A stretch of 64,000 nt of DNA from CAYWYR01 sp964462685 (lineage in GTDB: Bacteria; Bacteroidota; Ignavibacteria; Kapaibacteriales; UBA2268): the NCBI GenBank assembly GCA_964462685.1, contig CAYWYR010000010.1:1-64000 (forward strand), given 5' to 3'. The notes under the pieces were generated by a model. The model was not told the origin of the DNA, did no database searches, and worked only from the letters and a program-made list of their open reading frames with translations. This document shows positions 36,942 to 45,130 of this stretch, one piece after another (position 1 is the stretch's first letter; each line of letters opens with the position of its first letter). Made by a program: the position numbers and the translations under genes.

Positions 36942-36989
36942 TTTGCATCGAATAACCCATACATTCAATGCAGGATATGCAATGAATAG
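36942..36989 (+). repeat. 48-bp repeat, copy 2, with a fossil fic start
   Basis: Differs from copy 1 at three positions. Boxes: TGCATCGAATA (36944-36954), CATTCAATGCA (36962-36972) and TGCAATGAATA (36978-36988). The ATG equivalent to the fic start (36968) is preserved and reads Met-Gln-Asp-Met-Gln-stop, i.e. the first five codons of fic followed by TGA. It sits 10 bases after the fic stop and just beyond the stop of the convergent membrane-protein gene. Confidence 0.8.
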
Positions 36990-36997
36990 GCCGCCCC

Positions 36998-38107
36998 TCA
37001 ACCCATCTCTCGTTCCATTTCCGCCTCGCTGGGCACGCCTTTGATGTTCTCGCGGGAAAAGAAGACCGCGCCGAATATGATCTCTGTTGCTTTGCTTATA
37101 GCATGGGCAACAGTAGCATAAGCCAGCGCCAAATCACCTGGGATACCGTAAAGCTCAACAAGTGCTGTCTGTACTAATATATGGTATATGCCGAGCGCCC
37201 CTGGGGTGGGCGCTACAGTGACGCTTACCCCTGCCACAACAAGCAAAAATATAGAATCTCCGAAATTTAGACCGTAGCTATCCAGCCCGGGAAATGCAAA
37301 GAAAAGTATATACAGCGGCACTGCATAAACGAGCCATATCAATATGGACTCTATAAACAGCTTTAAATAACGCGAGGGGGTACGGACTATACTGAATCCA
37401 TCCTTGAACTTATCGTATATACCTAATATCTTCTCGAACTTGCTTCCAGTTATAGGCTTTACCACTTTATGGAGAAACCCTTCGAATAGCGGCGGATAGA
37501 AAGCCAAAAGAACCACTACTATAAAAAGCCCTATAATGGTCAGTATCGCTCCTGGGCTTATACTATCGGTCGGGAAAACCCTCATTATCTTATCGCTGAT
37601 AATGGCGAATGATATACCGAACATCAAAAGCAGAAAAAGTACATCCAGCAGCCGCTCAAGTATTATAGTGGCAAACAGGGATGAGAAACTGATTTTTTCA
37701 CGCCGGCTTAAGGCATAAGGCCTCAGGAATTCACCCGCCCGGGGTATCGGTATTACGTTATTGGCAAAGTACCCCACCATCACCGCAGAGAACATATTGA
37801 AACGGCTCATACCTGTTTTGATGGGCTCCAGCATAGTACCCCAGCGGATTGTACGCAGCACATGGGATATCATAACTATTGGCACTACTAGCAGAACCCA
37901 GCCCCACCGCAGATCCGTCAGGTGGTCATATACGCTGGCAAAGTCAATGTTGGCAGCAAGATACCAGATAGCCGCACCCAGCACGGCGATACTTATGCCG
38001 TATTGAAATAGCTTTTTTACCGGAGACTGTTTCGCTTTTGTATCTATACTGCTGATTGGTCTATTATTAACCGTATCTGGAACAAAACAAGCCCCAAATA
38101 TAAGCAT
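36998..38107 (-). CDS. UPF0104/lysylphosphatidylglycerol-synthase-type transmembrane (flippase-like) protein
   Basis: A 369-residue membrane protein with eight or so helices. Family landmarks: the first helix ISIAVLGAAIWYLAANIDF, then RWGWVLLVVPIVMISHVLRTIRWGTMLEPI, FSAVMVGYFANNVIPIPRAGEFLRPYALSRR (about 105-136; the conserved N-x-x-P-R-x-GE-x-x-R core) and the late VSVTVAPTPGALGIYH. Members without an MprF catalytic domain are thought to move lipids across the membrane. An inner ATG might trim the first ~20 residues. The gene is convergent with fic and follows the aspartase gene on the minus strand by a 147-base gap. Confidence 0.85.
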   Translation of the reverse strand: MLIFGACFVPDTVNNRPISSIDTKAKQSPVKKLFQYGISIAVLGAAIWYLAANIDFASVYDHLTDLRWGWVLLVVPIVMISHVLRTIRWGTMLEPIKTGMSRFNMFSAVMVGYFANNVIPIPRAGEFLRPYALSRREKISFSSLFATIILERLLDVLFLLLMFGISFAIISDKIMRVFPTDSISPGAILTIIGLFIVVVLLAFYPPLFEGFLHKVVKPITGSKFEKILGIYDKFKDGFSIVRTPSRYLKLFIESILIWLVYAVPLYILFFAFPGLDSYGLNFGDSIFLLVVAGVSVTVAPTPGALGIYHILVQTALVELYGIPGDLALAYATVAHAISKATEIIFGAVFFSRENIKGVPSEAEMEREMG

Positions 38108-38254
38108 AAGAGCGGGGATTGCGATAAATATTAAGTTTAGAGATAATACGATCTATTGTGTAAGCATAAAAAATGCACATTCAGATTTCCCAAATGTGCA
38201 TAAAATGATAGGCTTAGTACTATTTCAGTTTGAGTGATCCCGACATTAATATAT

Positions 38255-40120
38255 TTAATCCAGTTTTATGCCTACTAGATTCTCAGGTGACAGCAGTTCG
38301 TCCAGTCTTTCCTTGCTTAGTAGTTTTTTATCGAGTACGAGATTGTAAACGGATTTACCGGTGGCAACGGCCTCTTTAGAAAGCATCGAGCTGGTTTCAT
38401 AACCAAGCTCTGGGTTAAGTGCAGTAACTATTGATATCGAGTTTTCTACCATACGGCGGCAATGCTCTTCATTAGCTGTGATGCCATCGATACAGCGGAT
38501 GCGCAGAGTTATCATTGAATTTATCAGCAGTTCCAGGTTCTCGAACAGAGACTGAGCAATTACAGGTTCCATCACGTTCAGTTGGAGCTGACCGGCCTCG
38601 GCAGCCAGAGTTACGGTCAGATCATTGCCGATAACTTTATAAGCTATCTGGTTGACAACCTCAGGTATAACGGGGTTTACCTTGCCTGGCATTATCGAGC
38701 TGCCCGGCTGCATTTTCGGCAGGTTTATCTCGTTTAAGCCTGCTGTAGGGCCAGAGCTTAGCAAACGCAGGTCATTACATATCTTCGATAGTTTTATAGC
38801 CAATCGCTTGATAGCGGATGAATACATCACAAAGGATCCAGTATCCTGTGTTGCCTCGATTAAGTTAGGGGCAACGCTTATAGGCAGGCCGGTTATCTCC
38901 CTCAGATAATCCACTACTTCTTCTTTGTATTCAGCATGTGTATTAAGGCCGGTACCGATAGCCGTACCTCCCATATTCACTTCATAGAAAAGATGGGTAA
39001 CGTCATCAAGACGTTTCACTTCTTCTTCCAAAGTAGCGGCAAACGCGCCGAATTCCTGGCCGAGTGTCATAGGTACGGCATCCTGCAACTGTGTGCGGCC
39101 CATTTTGATCACATGTTTGAACTCTACAGACTTTTTCCTGAAAGAACTTATAAGGTTCCTGAGAGATTTGATCAGTTTGAGATTAGCATAATTAAAGGCT
39201 ATCTTAAGTGCCGTTGGATACACATCGTTGGTTGACTGGGCTTTGTTTACATGTTCGTTAGGGTGGCAATAATCATACTCACCCTTTTTATGGCCCATTA
39301 TCTCAAGCGCCCGGTTGGCGATCACCTCGTTGGCGTTCATATTTGTGGATGTACCTGCCCCACCTTGGAACATATCCACTATAAAGTGTGAATGATATTT
39401 ACCGCCGATAATATCCTTACATGCTTCTATTATGGCGTTACCGACTTCCTCTTCAAGATAGCCTACTTCCATATTCGCCTTCGCGGCAGCCCATTTTACC
39501 TGTGCAAGTGCTACTATAAGCGATTTATAGTGGTTTATCGATACACCCGAAATATTGAAGTTCTCGAAAGCCCGAACAGTCTGTACCCCATAATAAGCAT
39601 CATAAGGCACTTCTTTATTGCCAAGCATATCATGTTCTATTCTGGTTTTGCCTGATATATACTGCGCGGCAATATGTGTGAACTGATTTGTTGATCTACG
39701 GAGCCGGCGTGATATTATCTGGGTAACCTCTGCTATTATAGTTACCCCGGCTTCAGGCCGCTGAGACATATATTTAAAAAACGAGTCTCTGTGGATGGTA
39801 AGCAATTCTGTATCTCTCACCGCAACCGCACGAGTGGAATGAGGATAATTCCCCATAATAGCGCCTTCGCCGATTGATTCGCCTTTCCTGTATGTCGCTA
39901 TCATCATCTCTTCGCCTACCTCGTTGGACCGGTAAAGTGATATAGCGCCGTTTACGATCATAAAGAGATAATTCCTAGGGCTGCCCTGTTCGAAGAGCAT
40001 TTCGCCCCCTTTGATCTCCTTTGTCTCAACATATTCGATCAAATCCTTGATATCATCGTCATCCATTTCGGCAAACAGTGCGAATTCCTTCAAAAAATCC
40101 TTGATATACTTCCTTTCCAT
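38255..40120 (-). CDS. aspA: aspartate ammonia-lyase with N-terminal cyclic-nucleotide-binding domain
   Basis: A 621-residue fusion. Residues 1-145 are a cNMP-binding domain with an intact phosphate-binding cassette (KGESIGEGAIMGNYPHSTRAV, G80-E81 to R97). Residues 156-621 are a full aspartase: RIEHDMLGNKEVP..., HPNEHVNKAQSTNDVYPTA, and the superfamily signature GSSIMPGKVNPVIPEVVNQ preceded by RLLSSGPTAGLNEINLP, which favours aspartase over fumarase. It converts L-aspartate to fumarate and ammonia. Normal aspartases are about 470 residues without such a sensor. The ligand-binding arginine being present suggests real second-messenger control rather than a dead domain. Confidence 0.92.
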   Translation of the reverse strand: MERKYIKDFLKEFALFAEMDDDDIKDLIEYVETKEIKGGEMLFEQGSPRNYLFMIVNGAISLYRSNEVGEEMMIATYRKGESIGEGAIMGNYPHSTRAVAVRDTELLTIHRDSFFKYMSQRPEAGVTIIAEVTQIISRRLRRSTNQFTHIAAQYISGKTRIEHDMLGNKEVPYDAYYGVQTVRAFENFNISGVSINHYKSLIVALAQVKWAAAKANMEVGYLEEEVGNAIIEACKDIIGGKYHSHFIVDMFQGGAGTSTNMNANEVIANRALEIMGHKKGEYDYCHPNEHVNKAQSTNDVYPTALKIAFNYANLKLIKSLRNLISSFRKKSVEFKHVIKMGRTQLQDAVPMTLGQEFGAFAATLEEEVKRLDDVTHLFYEVNMGGTAIGTGLNTHAEYKEEVVDYLREITGLPISVAPNLIEATQDTGSFVMYSSAIKRLAIKLSKICNDLRLLSSGPTAGLNEINLPKMQPGSSIMPGKVNPVIPEVVNQIAYKVIGNDLTVTLAAEAGQLQLNVMEPVIAQSLFENLELLINSMITLRIRCIDGITANEEHCRRMVENSISIVTALNPELGYETSSMLSKEAVATGKSVYNLVLDKKLLSKERLDELLSPENLVGIKLD

Positions 40121-40223
40121 TTAATTATCTCGTTTGTAAGTCTCATTTTCAGATGCAAAATATAACAATGATATTCATTAAGTATTGTAAATAGGAGGAA
40201 AAACAGTAGTTTTTGAGATGTTT

Positions 40224-40910
40224 TCAGCTTTTCATTACTTTTCTACCGCCGTACCTGGATATGATAATCCCTACAAGAGCCACCATATAGAACTGCCCTG
40301 TTATCCCATAGAATGATGCCATTAACATAGCTGATTCGGTTGCGGGTGTTATATCGCCATATCCGATAGTGGTAAGGGTTATCATGCTGAAGTACGAGAA
40401 CTTGGTGTACATCGCGGGTACAGATAAACCTGCTATACCGTTAAAGGAGTTGGGTTGCAGTGTTTCCAGCAGCAAGAAAGAAAATATCATAACTACCGCA
40501 AGTGTAAGATAGCCGCATACCGCACCCAGTATGACGTTCAGTGTCACCTGATCGGCTCGTGTGATAAGCCTTATCAACTCAACAAATAGCATGAGATAAA
40601 ATGTGATGTAAATTAAAGTATCAAAAACCGAGAGAAGCCAGTTGCTGAATATACCGTAGGCGAAAAACGGGGTTACCGCAACACCCCCAAACATCAAATA
40701 GAAGATAATCCGGGCTATTTTATAAGGGTTCTTATATATGGCTATAGAACCAAGACCCAGGATTATCATATTAATCGGCCAGATATAGGCTGTGTAGATC
40801 TGCTCGCTCGGCACAAATATCTTATTGAAAAGCACCATCAATAGTGAGAAAAGCAGGAACTCAAATTCAAATAGCCTCGACCTTTTAAGCCTTTGAAGTA
40901 TAATTTGCAT
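40224..40910 (-). CDS. two-pore-type potassium channel protein
   Basis: A 228-residue inner-membrane protein with six hydrophobic segments. The last two flank a pore loop with the K+ selectivity filter TLTTIGYGDITPATES, preceded by YTKFSYFSMIT and followed by the helix MLMASFYGITGQFYMVALVGIIISRYGG. It belongs to the Ion_trans_2 class and lacks the arginine-rich voltage sensor and the cytoplasmic RCK domain. The gene is 103 bases upstream of the aspartase start on the same strand, so cotranscription is possible. Confidence 0.88.
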   Translation of the reverse strand: MQIILQRLKRSRLFEFEFLLFSLLMVLFNKIFVPSEQIYTAYIWPINMIILGLGSIAIYKNPYKIARIIFYLMFGGVAVTPFFAYGIFSNWLLSVFDTLIYITFYLMLFVELIRLITRADQVTLNVILGAVCGYLTLAVVMIFSFLLLETLQPNSFNGIAGLSVPAMYTKFSYFSMITLTTIGYGDITPATESAMLMASFYGITGQFYMVALVGIIISRYGGRKVMKS

Positions 40911-40993
40911 CTAATAGATATCCTTTTACTTACTCTAACACATGTTTGAATATATCGTTTTAAAAATCAATAACAGAATAAGAGCCAAATATT

Positions 40994-42079
40994 ATGTCTA
41001 GCATTAAGTTTCCAAGATTTTCTTTAATACTGTTTATAGTATCTATACTGTGCGTTAACGCCGAATCGCAGACAGGTAAACTGGATAATGCAGGAACCGG
41101 TCAAAGCAATCAGGATAGGGTCGATATATATCTTCCGCAAAAGATAAAACTAGGCAAAGGTTTCGATGAATATTCCGTGCAAAAGGCGGAAAGCGGCATT
41201 CAGCTTGCCATTAGCATAAGCGGAAAAGCCGTGCTATACCCAGGGCAGATGCTTGATAGCGTAATCCAGCGGTATCAAGATGCCGAGAACCCGCCCAACG
41301 CGTTCCAGCTGGCTTCTGATATAGGGGCACACCATGTACTGTTTGCCAATATATCACGTATCGAACAGATACTGCGGGTTAATCTGGTAGCTATTTCTTT
41401 AGACAGCCTGTCGGAAGGGTTTACAATGGAAGAAGCTCTGGCCACGGCTCACAAAGGGGAGGGGTTCGCACATATAAATTATTGGAAGGAAAGCGGAGAG
41501 CCCATGCTTGATCCCTCGCTCGTAAAGGCTACACAGCGGGCTTTTGCTCGGCTCATGAAAGACTCAACCCTTTATGCGGATTCGCAGGAACCTTACCGGG
41601 TATTCCCATGGCCTAATCTGGCTATATCGGGTGTAAAGTTCGTGGATGATCCAGAATTACCGATAAAGCTGCCGATATTCGAGGAAAAGCTGATCTCATC
41701 TTTTGCTGCATCGCAATCTATCTTTGATGAGGTTACCGAAAACGGAGAGTATGTGGTGTGGGATATCGCAACCAGGGATACTATTATGACACTTGAAGGC
41801 TTCTATGGAGTAGAAAATTATAATCTTGCCAGCAAGACGGAACTGGCCACCCTTTGGCGGGCGGGGGTGGATAATGTAATCTATGGGGTCATCACCCGCC
41901 AACCCAAAAACCTGATACTGAAATTAAGCTTAGCCCGCCTACTGCCTGAGGGTGAATTTGAGATAATAAAGACTGCCGAACATACTTTTATGGGAGACGA
42001 GGTAGTCGATTTGATACCTGAGACAAAAGTAGCCACCCGAAAACTATTAGGCTTATCAACTAGCATCAAAGAAGAATAA
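40994..42079 (+). CDS. exported protein of unknown function
   Basis: A 361-residue protein with a signal peptide (about 1-26, PRFSLILFIVSILCVNAES). The mature part alternates strands and helices with no recognised catalytic motif: VDIYLPQKIKLGKGFDEYSV, SDIGAHHVLFANISRIEQILRVNLVAISLD (about 110-140), VWDIATRDTIMTLEGFYG and a similar late segment DNVIYGVITRQPKNLILKLSLARL (about 295-318). The repeated 'HHVLFANISR / DNVIYGVITR' phrases followed by 'ILRVNLVAISLD / LILKLSLARLLP' suggest two related alpha/beta halves, as in TolB-N- or DUF-type periplasmic proteins. It ends in a strong terminator. Not assigned. Confidence 0.65.
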   Translation: MSSIKFPRFSLILFIVSILCVNAESQTGKLDNAGTGQSNQDRVDIYLPQKIKLGKGFDEYSVQKAESGIQLAISISGKAVLYPGQMLDSVIQRYQDAENPPNAFQLASDIGAHHVLFANISRIEQILRVNLVAISLDSLSEGFTMEEALATAHKGEGFAHINYWKESGEPMLDPSLVKATQRAFARLMKDSTLYADSQEPYRVFPWPNLAISGVKFVDDPELPIKLPIFEEKLISSFAASQSIFDEVTENGEYVVWDIATRDTIMTLEGFYGVENYNLASKTELATLWRAGVDNVIYGVITRQPKNLILKLSLARLLPEGEFEIIKTAEHTFMGDEVVDLIPETKVATRKLLGLSTSIKEE

Positions 42080-42107
42080 GAAAACACATACGGTCACACG
42101 GCATGAG

Positions 42108-42146
42108 AAAAGGTCTCACTATTTCGATCAATAGTGAGACCTTTTT
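42108..42146 (+). terminator. rho-independent terminator
   Basis: A 16-bp nearly perfect stem: AAAAGGTCTCACTATT pairs with AATAGTGAGACCTTTT around a 6-base loop, followed by TTTG. It ends the 40994-42079 transcript. Its A-rich left arm means it could also work in the other direction. Confidence 0.88.
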
Positions 42147-42199
42147 GTATTATAAGTGTTGTTGTGGTGTATAGACAACTTAAAAGAGAAATAAAATAT

Positions 42200-44995
42200 A
42201 TGAGATGGTTGACAATAGTAGTTTTTGCGATACTACCTTTCGCTATATATTCTAAAATCGATCACTTATGGACTCTGCCGGATTCAATAAGCGCTACAGG
42301 GTTAAATCAGTTTCTGAGCGACAAAGATGGTTCTGTATTGTGGATATTGAATGAACATCATGGTATTTATCAATTAGATATTAAAACCGGAGAACTAACT
42401 ATTTTAAGTACAGAACCAGTGATGGTATTGGATTACAATAAAGAGGTCAAAGCAATTGTATCAAATACTGATTGGCCTCGCAAATTTTTTGAGATTGATC
42501 TAAATACTGGAGAACGTTCTGAATTCGAGTTATCTGGTTATGATTCATATAATTATTACGATGATAATATTATCGGATCAAAAAAGCTTGAAAGTATTAC
42601 TATAAGCGAAGGTTGTAGTTCTCAGTATAGATCTCAAGGAATAACTGGAAAAATTACAGATACGAGAATTGATTCATGTAAGCAATATCGCGGAATAATA
42701 GAGACAGAAGATTTTAGCGTTATAAGATATACTACTAGCGAGTTGAAAAAAGATCCTATTGGAAGTGGAGATTTACTTTTTACTTCGACAGACCCAGAAA
42801 TATATTATGAGCAAGATATAGAGAGTTCATTATTATACAAACATAGGAGTATTATTAGTCCATCAGGATTAAGTAGATATTCTTTAGGGAACAAATATTT
42901 ATATAATGGCCGTGATACTCGAGATATATTTACGGGGAAACTATGGAATAATACAATACCAAATCTCGCTTACCAAAGTTATTATATCCGAAATGATTTT
43001 GCGGGTGATATCCAAAGTATAATTGATGACAATATTTATACTATTCCTCATTATGGAGATGGACAGAAATTTATATCGCCTATAGGAAATACTGATAAAG
43101 TATTAGTGCAGTCAAACGATAGTATATCTATATATAAATTGAACATCAATGAAATAGCAAAGTTTAATGTTGTTAATAAGACTGTATTTGTAAATGAAAT
43201 ACTTAATATACATACTCAAATACACAACGACTATTTACCCGTTTGGAATGATGGAGCGGGCAATATTATAGAACAAAACACACCCTTTATTACTTATGAT
43301 AAAACTGGATTGTATAGTCTTAAAAAGTATATTTATAATAAGTATGAAAAGAATCTTGTTGATTCATTTAGTATAAACATTCAAGTCATAGATCCTAGGA
43401 TTGACTTCTTTGTCAACGTTAAAGATTATAAGATTGGTGACACGCTATTAGCTAACATAACGCAACCAGGAGAAATAAGAAATTATAACTGGAATCTAAG
43501 TTCAGATGTTGTAAATATTGATTTTACACATAAAGATAGTATTAGGTATACTTTTGAGAAGTCTGGGAAATATAGATTACAAGTAACTTCAAATGAAAAT
43601 GAAAAAATCAGAGAATCTAGCATCACATTTTTTGTTACTACTTCTGACAATGTAAGAGTAGAATACGATATTCCAACACAAATTATTCGATCATATGAAA
43701 GTACTACACAGAGATATGAGTCTAGTTACACAACATATACTTATATAGATGAGATAAGTGATATATTTCCATTGGGTAAGACTATTGTGATACAGCAAGA
43801 TAGTTTTCTGAATTTCCGAAGTGGAAGAAATTCTGCAGTGTACTATGATTACGAAAATGGTAAAAGAAAATATTCCCTATTCAGATATCCCAAAACATTA
43901 TATGGCCATTCATTTTGTATCGATATAAAAGGGTCGTACTGCGATAAACCAGGTTTACCTTTCAACCCTGATCGAAGCAAACCTTTAGCGTATGGCTTCA
44001 GAGAGTATGATTCTGATATTTCTTACAATCTACTTTTAAATCGAGGCTCAGATAAAGATAATATGTATATTACTAATAATAAAATACATAATTCTCTTAG
44101 TTCATCAAATTACTTTACTGTTGGTAAAGGAAGTGAATTATTACGTTTTGCAATCGATACTTTAAACAGCAGATTAATTAAGTATGAAAAGAACTTTGAT
44201 TATGTAGATTCAATATATCTGATCTCTGAGATAGATACGTTGCCGTTACCACTAATTATAAATGATCATGCTCTTCTTACATATCAAGAGGGCCATAGAT
44301 TATGGCTTCAACCTATTAATAATTATGGTGAGCTATTAAGACCAACTTATTTCGATATCCCAAATGATTATTCACTAATTAAATCTCAGCAGATAAATGA
44401 TACAATGATATGTATCAGATTTAACAGTCAGTTTGGCGAGTATGAATATCGTACACCTTGGAATATTAAAGAAGGAGAAGTACAATTTAAAGAGTTGGAT
44501 TTTGTAAAAATACCTAATGAATCACAACCCTTAACTTCTAGTAATATGTCATACCGACATGACAAAGACGGAATATTAAACATTTATAAGGACACTGAAT
44601 CTATCTTTTCGATAATAGTTGATATTCAGGGTAAATTTATTTTTGCCGGAGATAATCTGTTCTGTAATTCGGAGGGTAATTTATTTGTATTTCCAGGTTT
44701 AACTCAAAGACTTTATGAGAGGAATATATTACAATCCTATATAGACACCCGGGACTGGGTAGATCCAATTCCAGTAAGTATTGATAATACACAAAATGTG
44801 TTTAGTGTTTTCTATTCAAGTGGTATTCTTAATTTGCGGTCAGAAAACAACCCGGCTCCTCTCACCATCACCTCAATCACAGGCCGGCAGGTGTATAATG
44901 GTTTACCGGCCGGAAACACTCTCAAAATCAATCTCGCCCCGGGCATGTATCTCGTCCGACTAGGCAATCAAACAGCAAAGCTGGTCGTCAATTAG
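42200..44995 (+). CDS. large secreted protein with PKD-like domains and T9SS sorting domain
   Basis: The ATG at 42200 starts a clean signal peptide (RWLTIVVFAILPFAIYS), so the upstream ATG at 42134, which lies in the terminator arm, is not used; 931 residues. The first 300 residues look like propeller blades (GSVLWILNEHHGIYQLDIKTG); about 340-510 contain two PKD/Ig-like folds (FITYDKTGLYSLKKYIYN, IRYTFEKSGKYRLQVTSN). The last ~60 residues are a type A T9SS sorting domain (ITSITGRQVYNGLPAG... PGMYLVRLG). The body is strongly AT-rich, but the terminal domain from about 44848 is GC-rich, suggesting separate origins. Confidence 0.78.
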   Translation: MRWLTIVVFAILPFAIYSKIDHLWTLPDSISATGLNQFLSDKDGSVLWILNEHHGIYQLDIKTGELTILSTEPVMVLDYNKEVKAIVSNTDWPRKFFEIDLNTGERSEFELSGYDSYNYYDDNIIGSKKLESITISEGCSSQYRSQGITGKITDTRIDSCKQYRGIIETEDFSVIRYTTSELKKDPIGSGDLLFTSTDPEIYYEQDIESSLLYKHRSIISPSGLSRYSLGNKYLYNGRDTRDIFTGKLWNNTIPNLAYQSYYIRNDFAGDIQSIIDDNIYTIPHYGDGQKFISPIGNTDKVLVQSNDSISIYKLNINEIAKFNVVNKTVFVNEILNIHTQIHNDYLPVWNDGAGNIIEQNTPFITYDKTGLYSLKKYIYNKYEKNLVDSFSINIQVIDPRIDFFVNVKDYKIGDTLLANITQPGEIRNYNWNLSSDVVNIDFTHKDSIRYTFEKSGKYRLQVTSNENEKIRESSITFFVTTSDNVRVEYDIPTQIIRSYESTTQRYESSYTTYTYIDEISDIFPLGKTIVIQQDSFLNFRSGRNSAVYYDYENGKRKYSLFRYPKTLYGHSFCIDIKGSYCDKPGLPFNPDRSKPLAYGFREYDSDISYNLLLNRGSDKDNMYITNNKIHNSLSSSNYFTVGKGSELLRFAIDTLNSRLIKYEKNFDYVDSIYLISEIDTLPLPLIINDHALLTYQEGHRLWLQPINNYGELLRPTYFDIPNDYSLIKSQQINDTMICIRFNSQFGEYEYRTPWNIKEGEVQFKELDFVKIPNESQPLTSSNMSYRHDKDGILNIYKDTESIFSIIVDIQGKFIFAGDNLFCNSEGNLFVFPGLTQRLYERNILQSYIDTRDWVDPIPVSIDNTQNVFSVFYSSGILNLRSENNPAPLTITSITGRQVYNGLPAGNTLKINLAPGMYLVRLGNQTAKLVVN

Positions 44996-45041
44996 CTTTC
45001 TAGTCCGGCATTGCCTGGCGGAAAGTTTTTTCTACTGAAAA

Positions 45042-45087
45042 AAAAACCGCATATACCCTATACAAAAAGTGGGATATGTGGTTTTTA
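45042..45087 (+). terminator. rho-independent terminator
   Basis: Stem AAAACCGCATAT(A)CCC with GGGATATGTGGTTTT, one bulged A and one G-U pair, 9-11 base loop, followed by a T-rich run. It ends the large T9SS gene 46 bases after its stop. The poly-A on the left could make it bidirectional. Confidence 0.72.
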
Positions 45088-45130
45088 CTTTTTATATTGG
45101 ATCGGCATTCCAACAAAAGATAGGTAGCTT

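Noticed and set aside
35784..36989. Insertion sequence or integron cassette around fic
   Set aside because: No transposase or integrase, no terminal inverted repeats and no target-site duplication beyond the 48-bp repeats, whose box structure fits operators better.
42134..42199. Upstream extension of the large T9SS gene
   Set aside because: The start lies within a strong terminator arm and the added residues precede a perfect signal peptide start at 42200.
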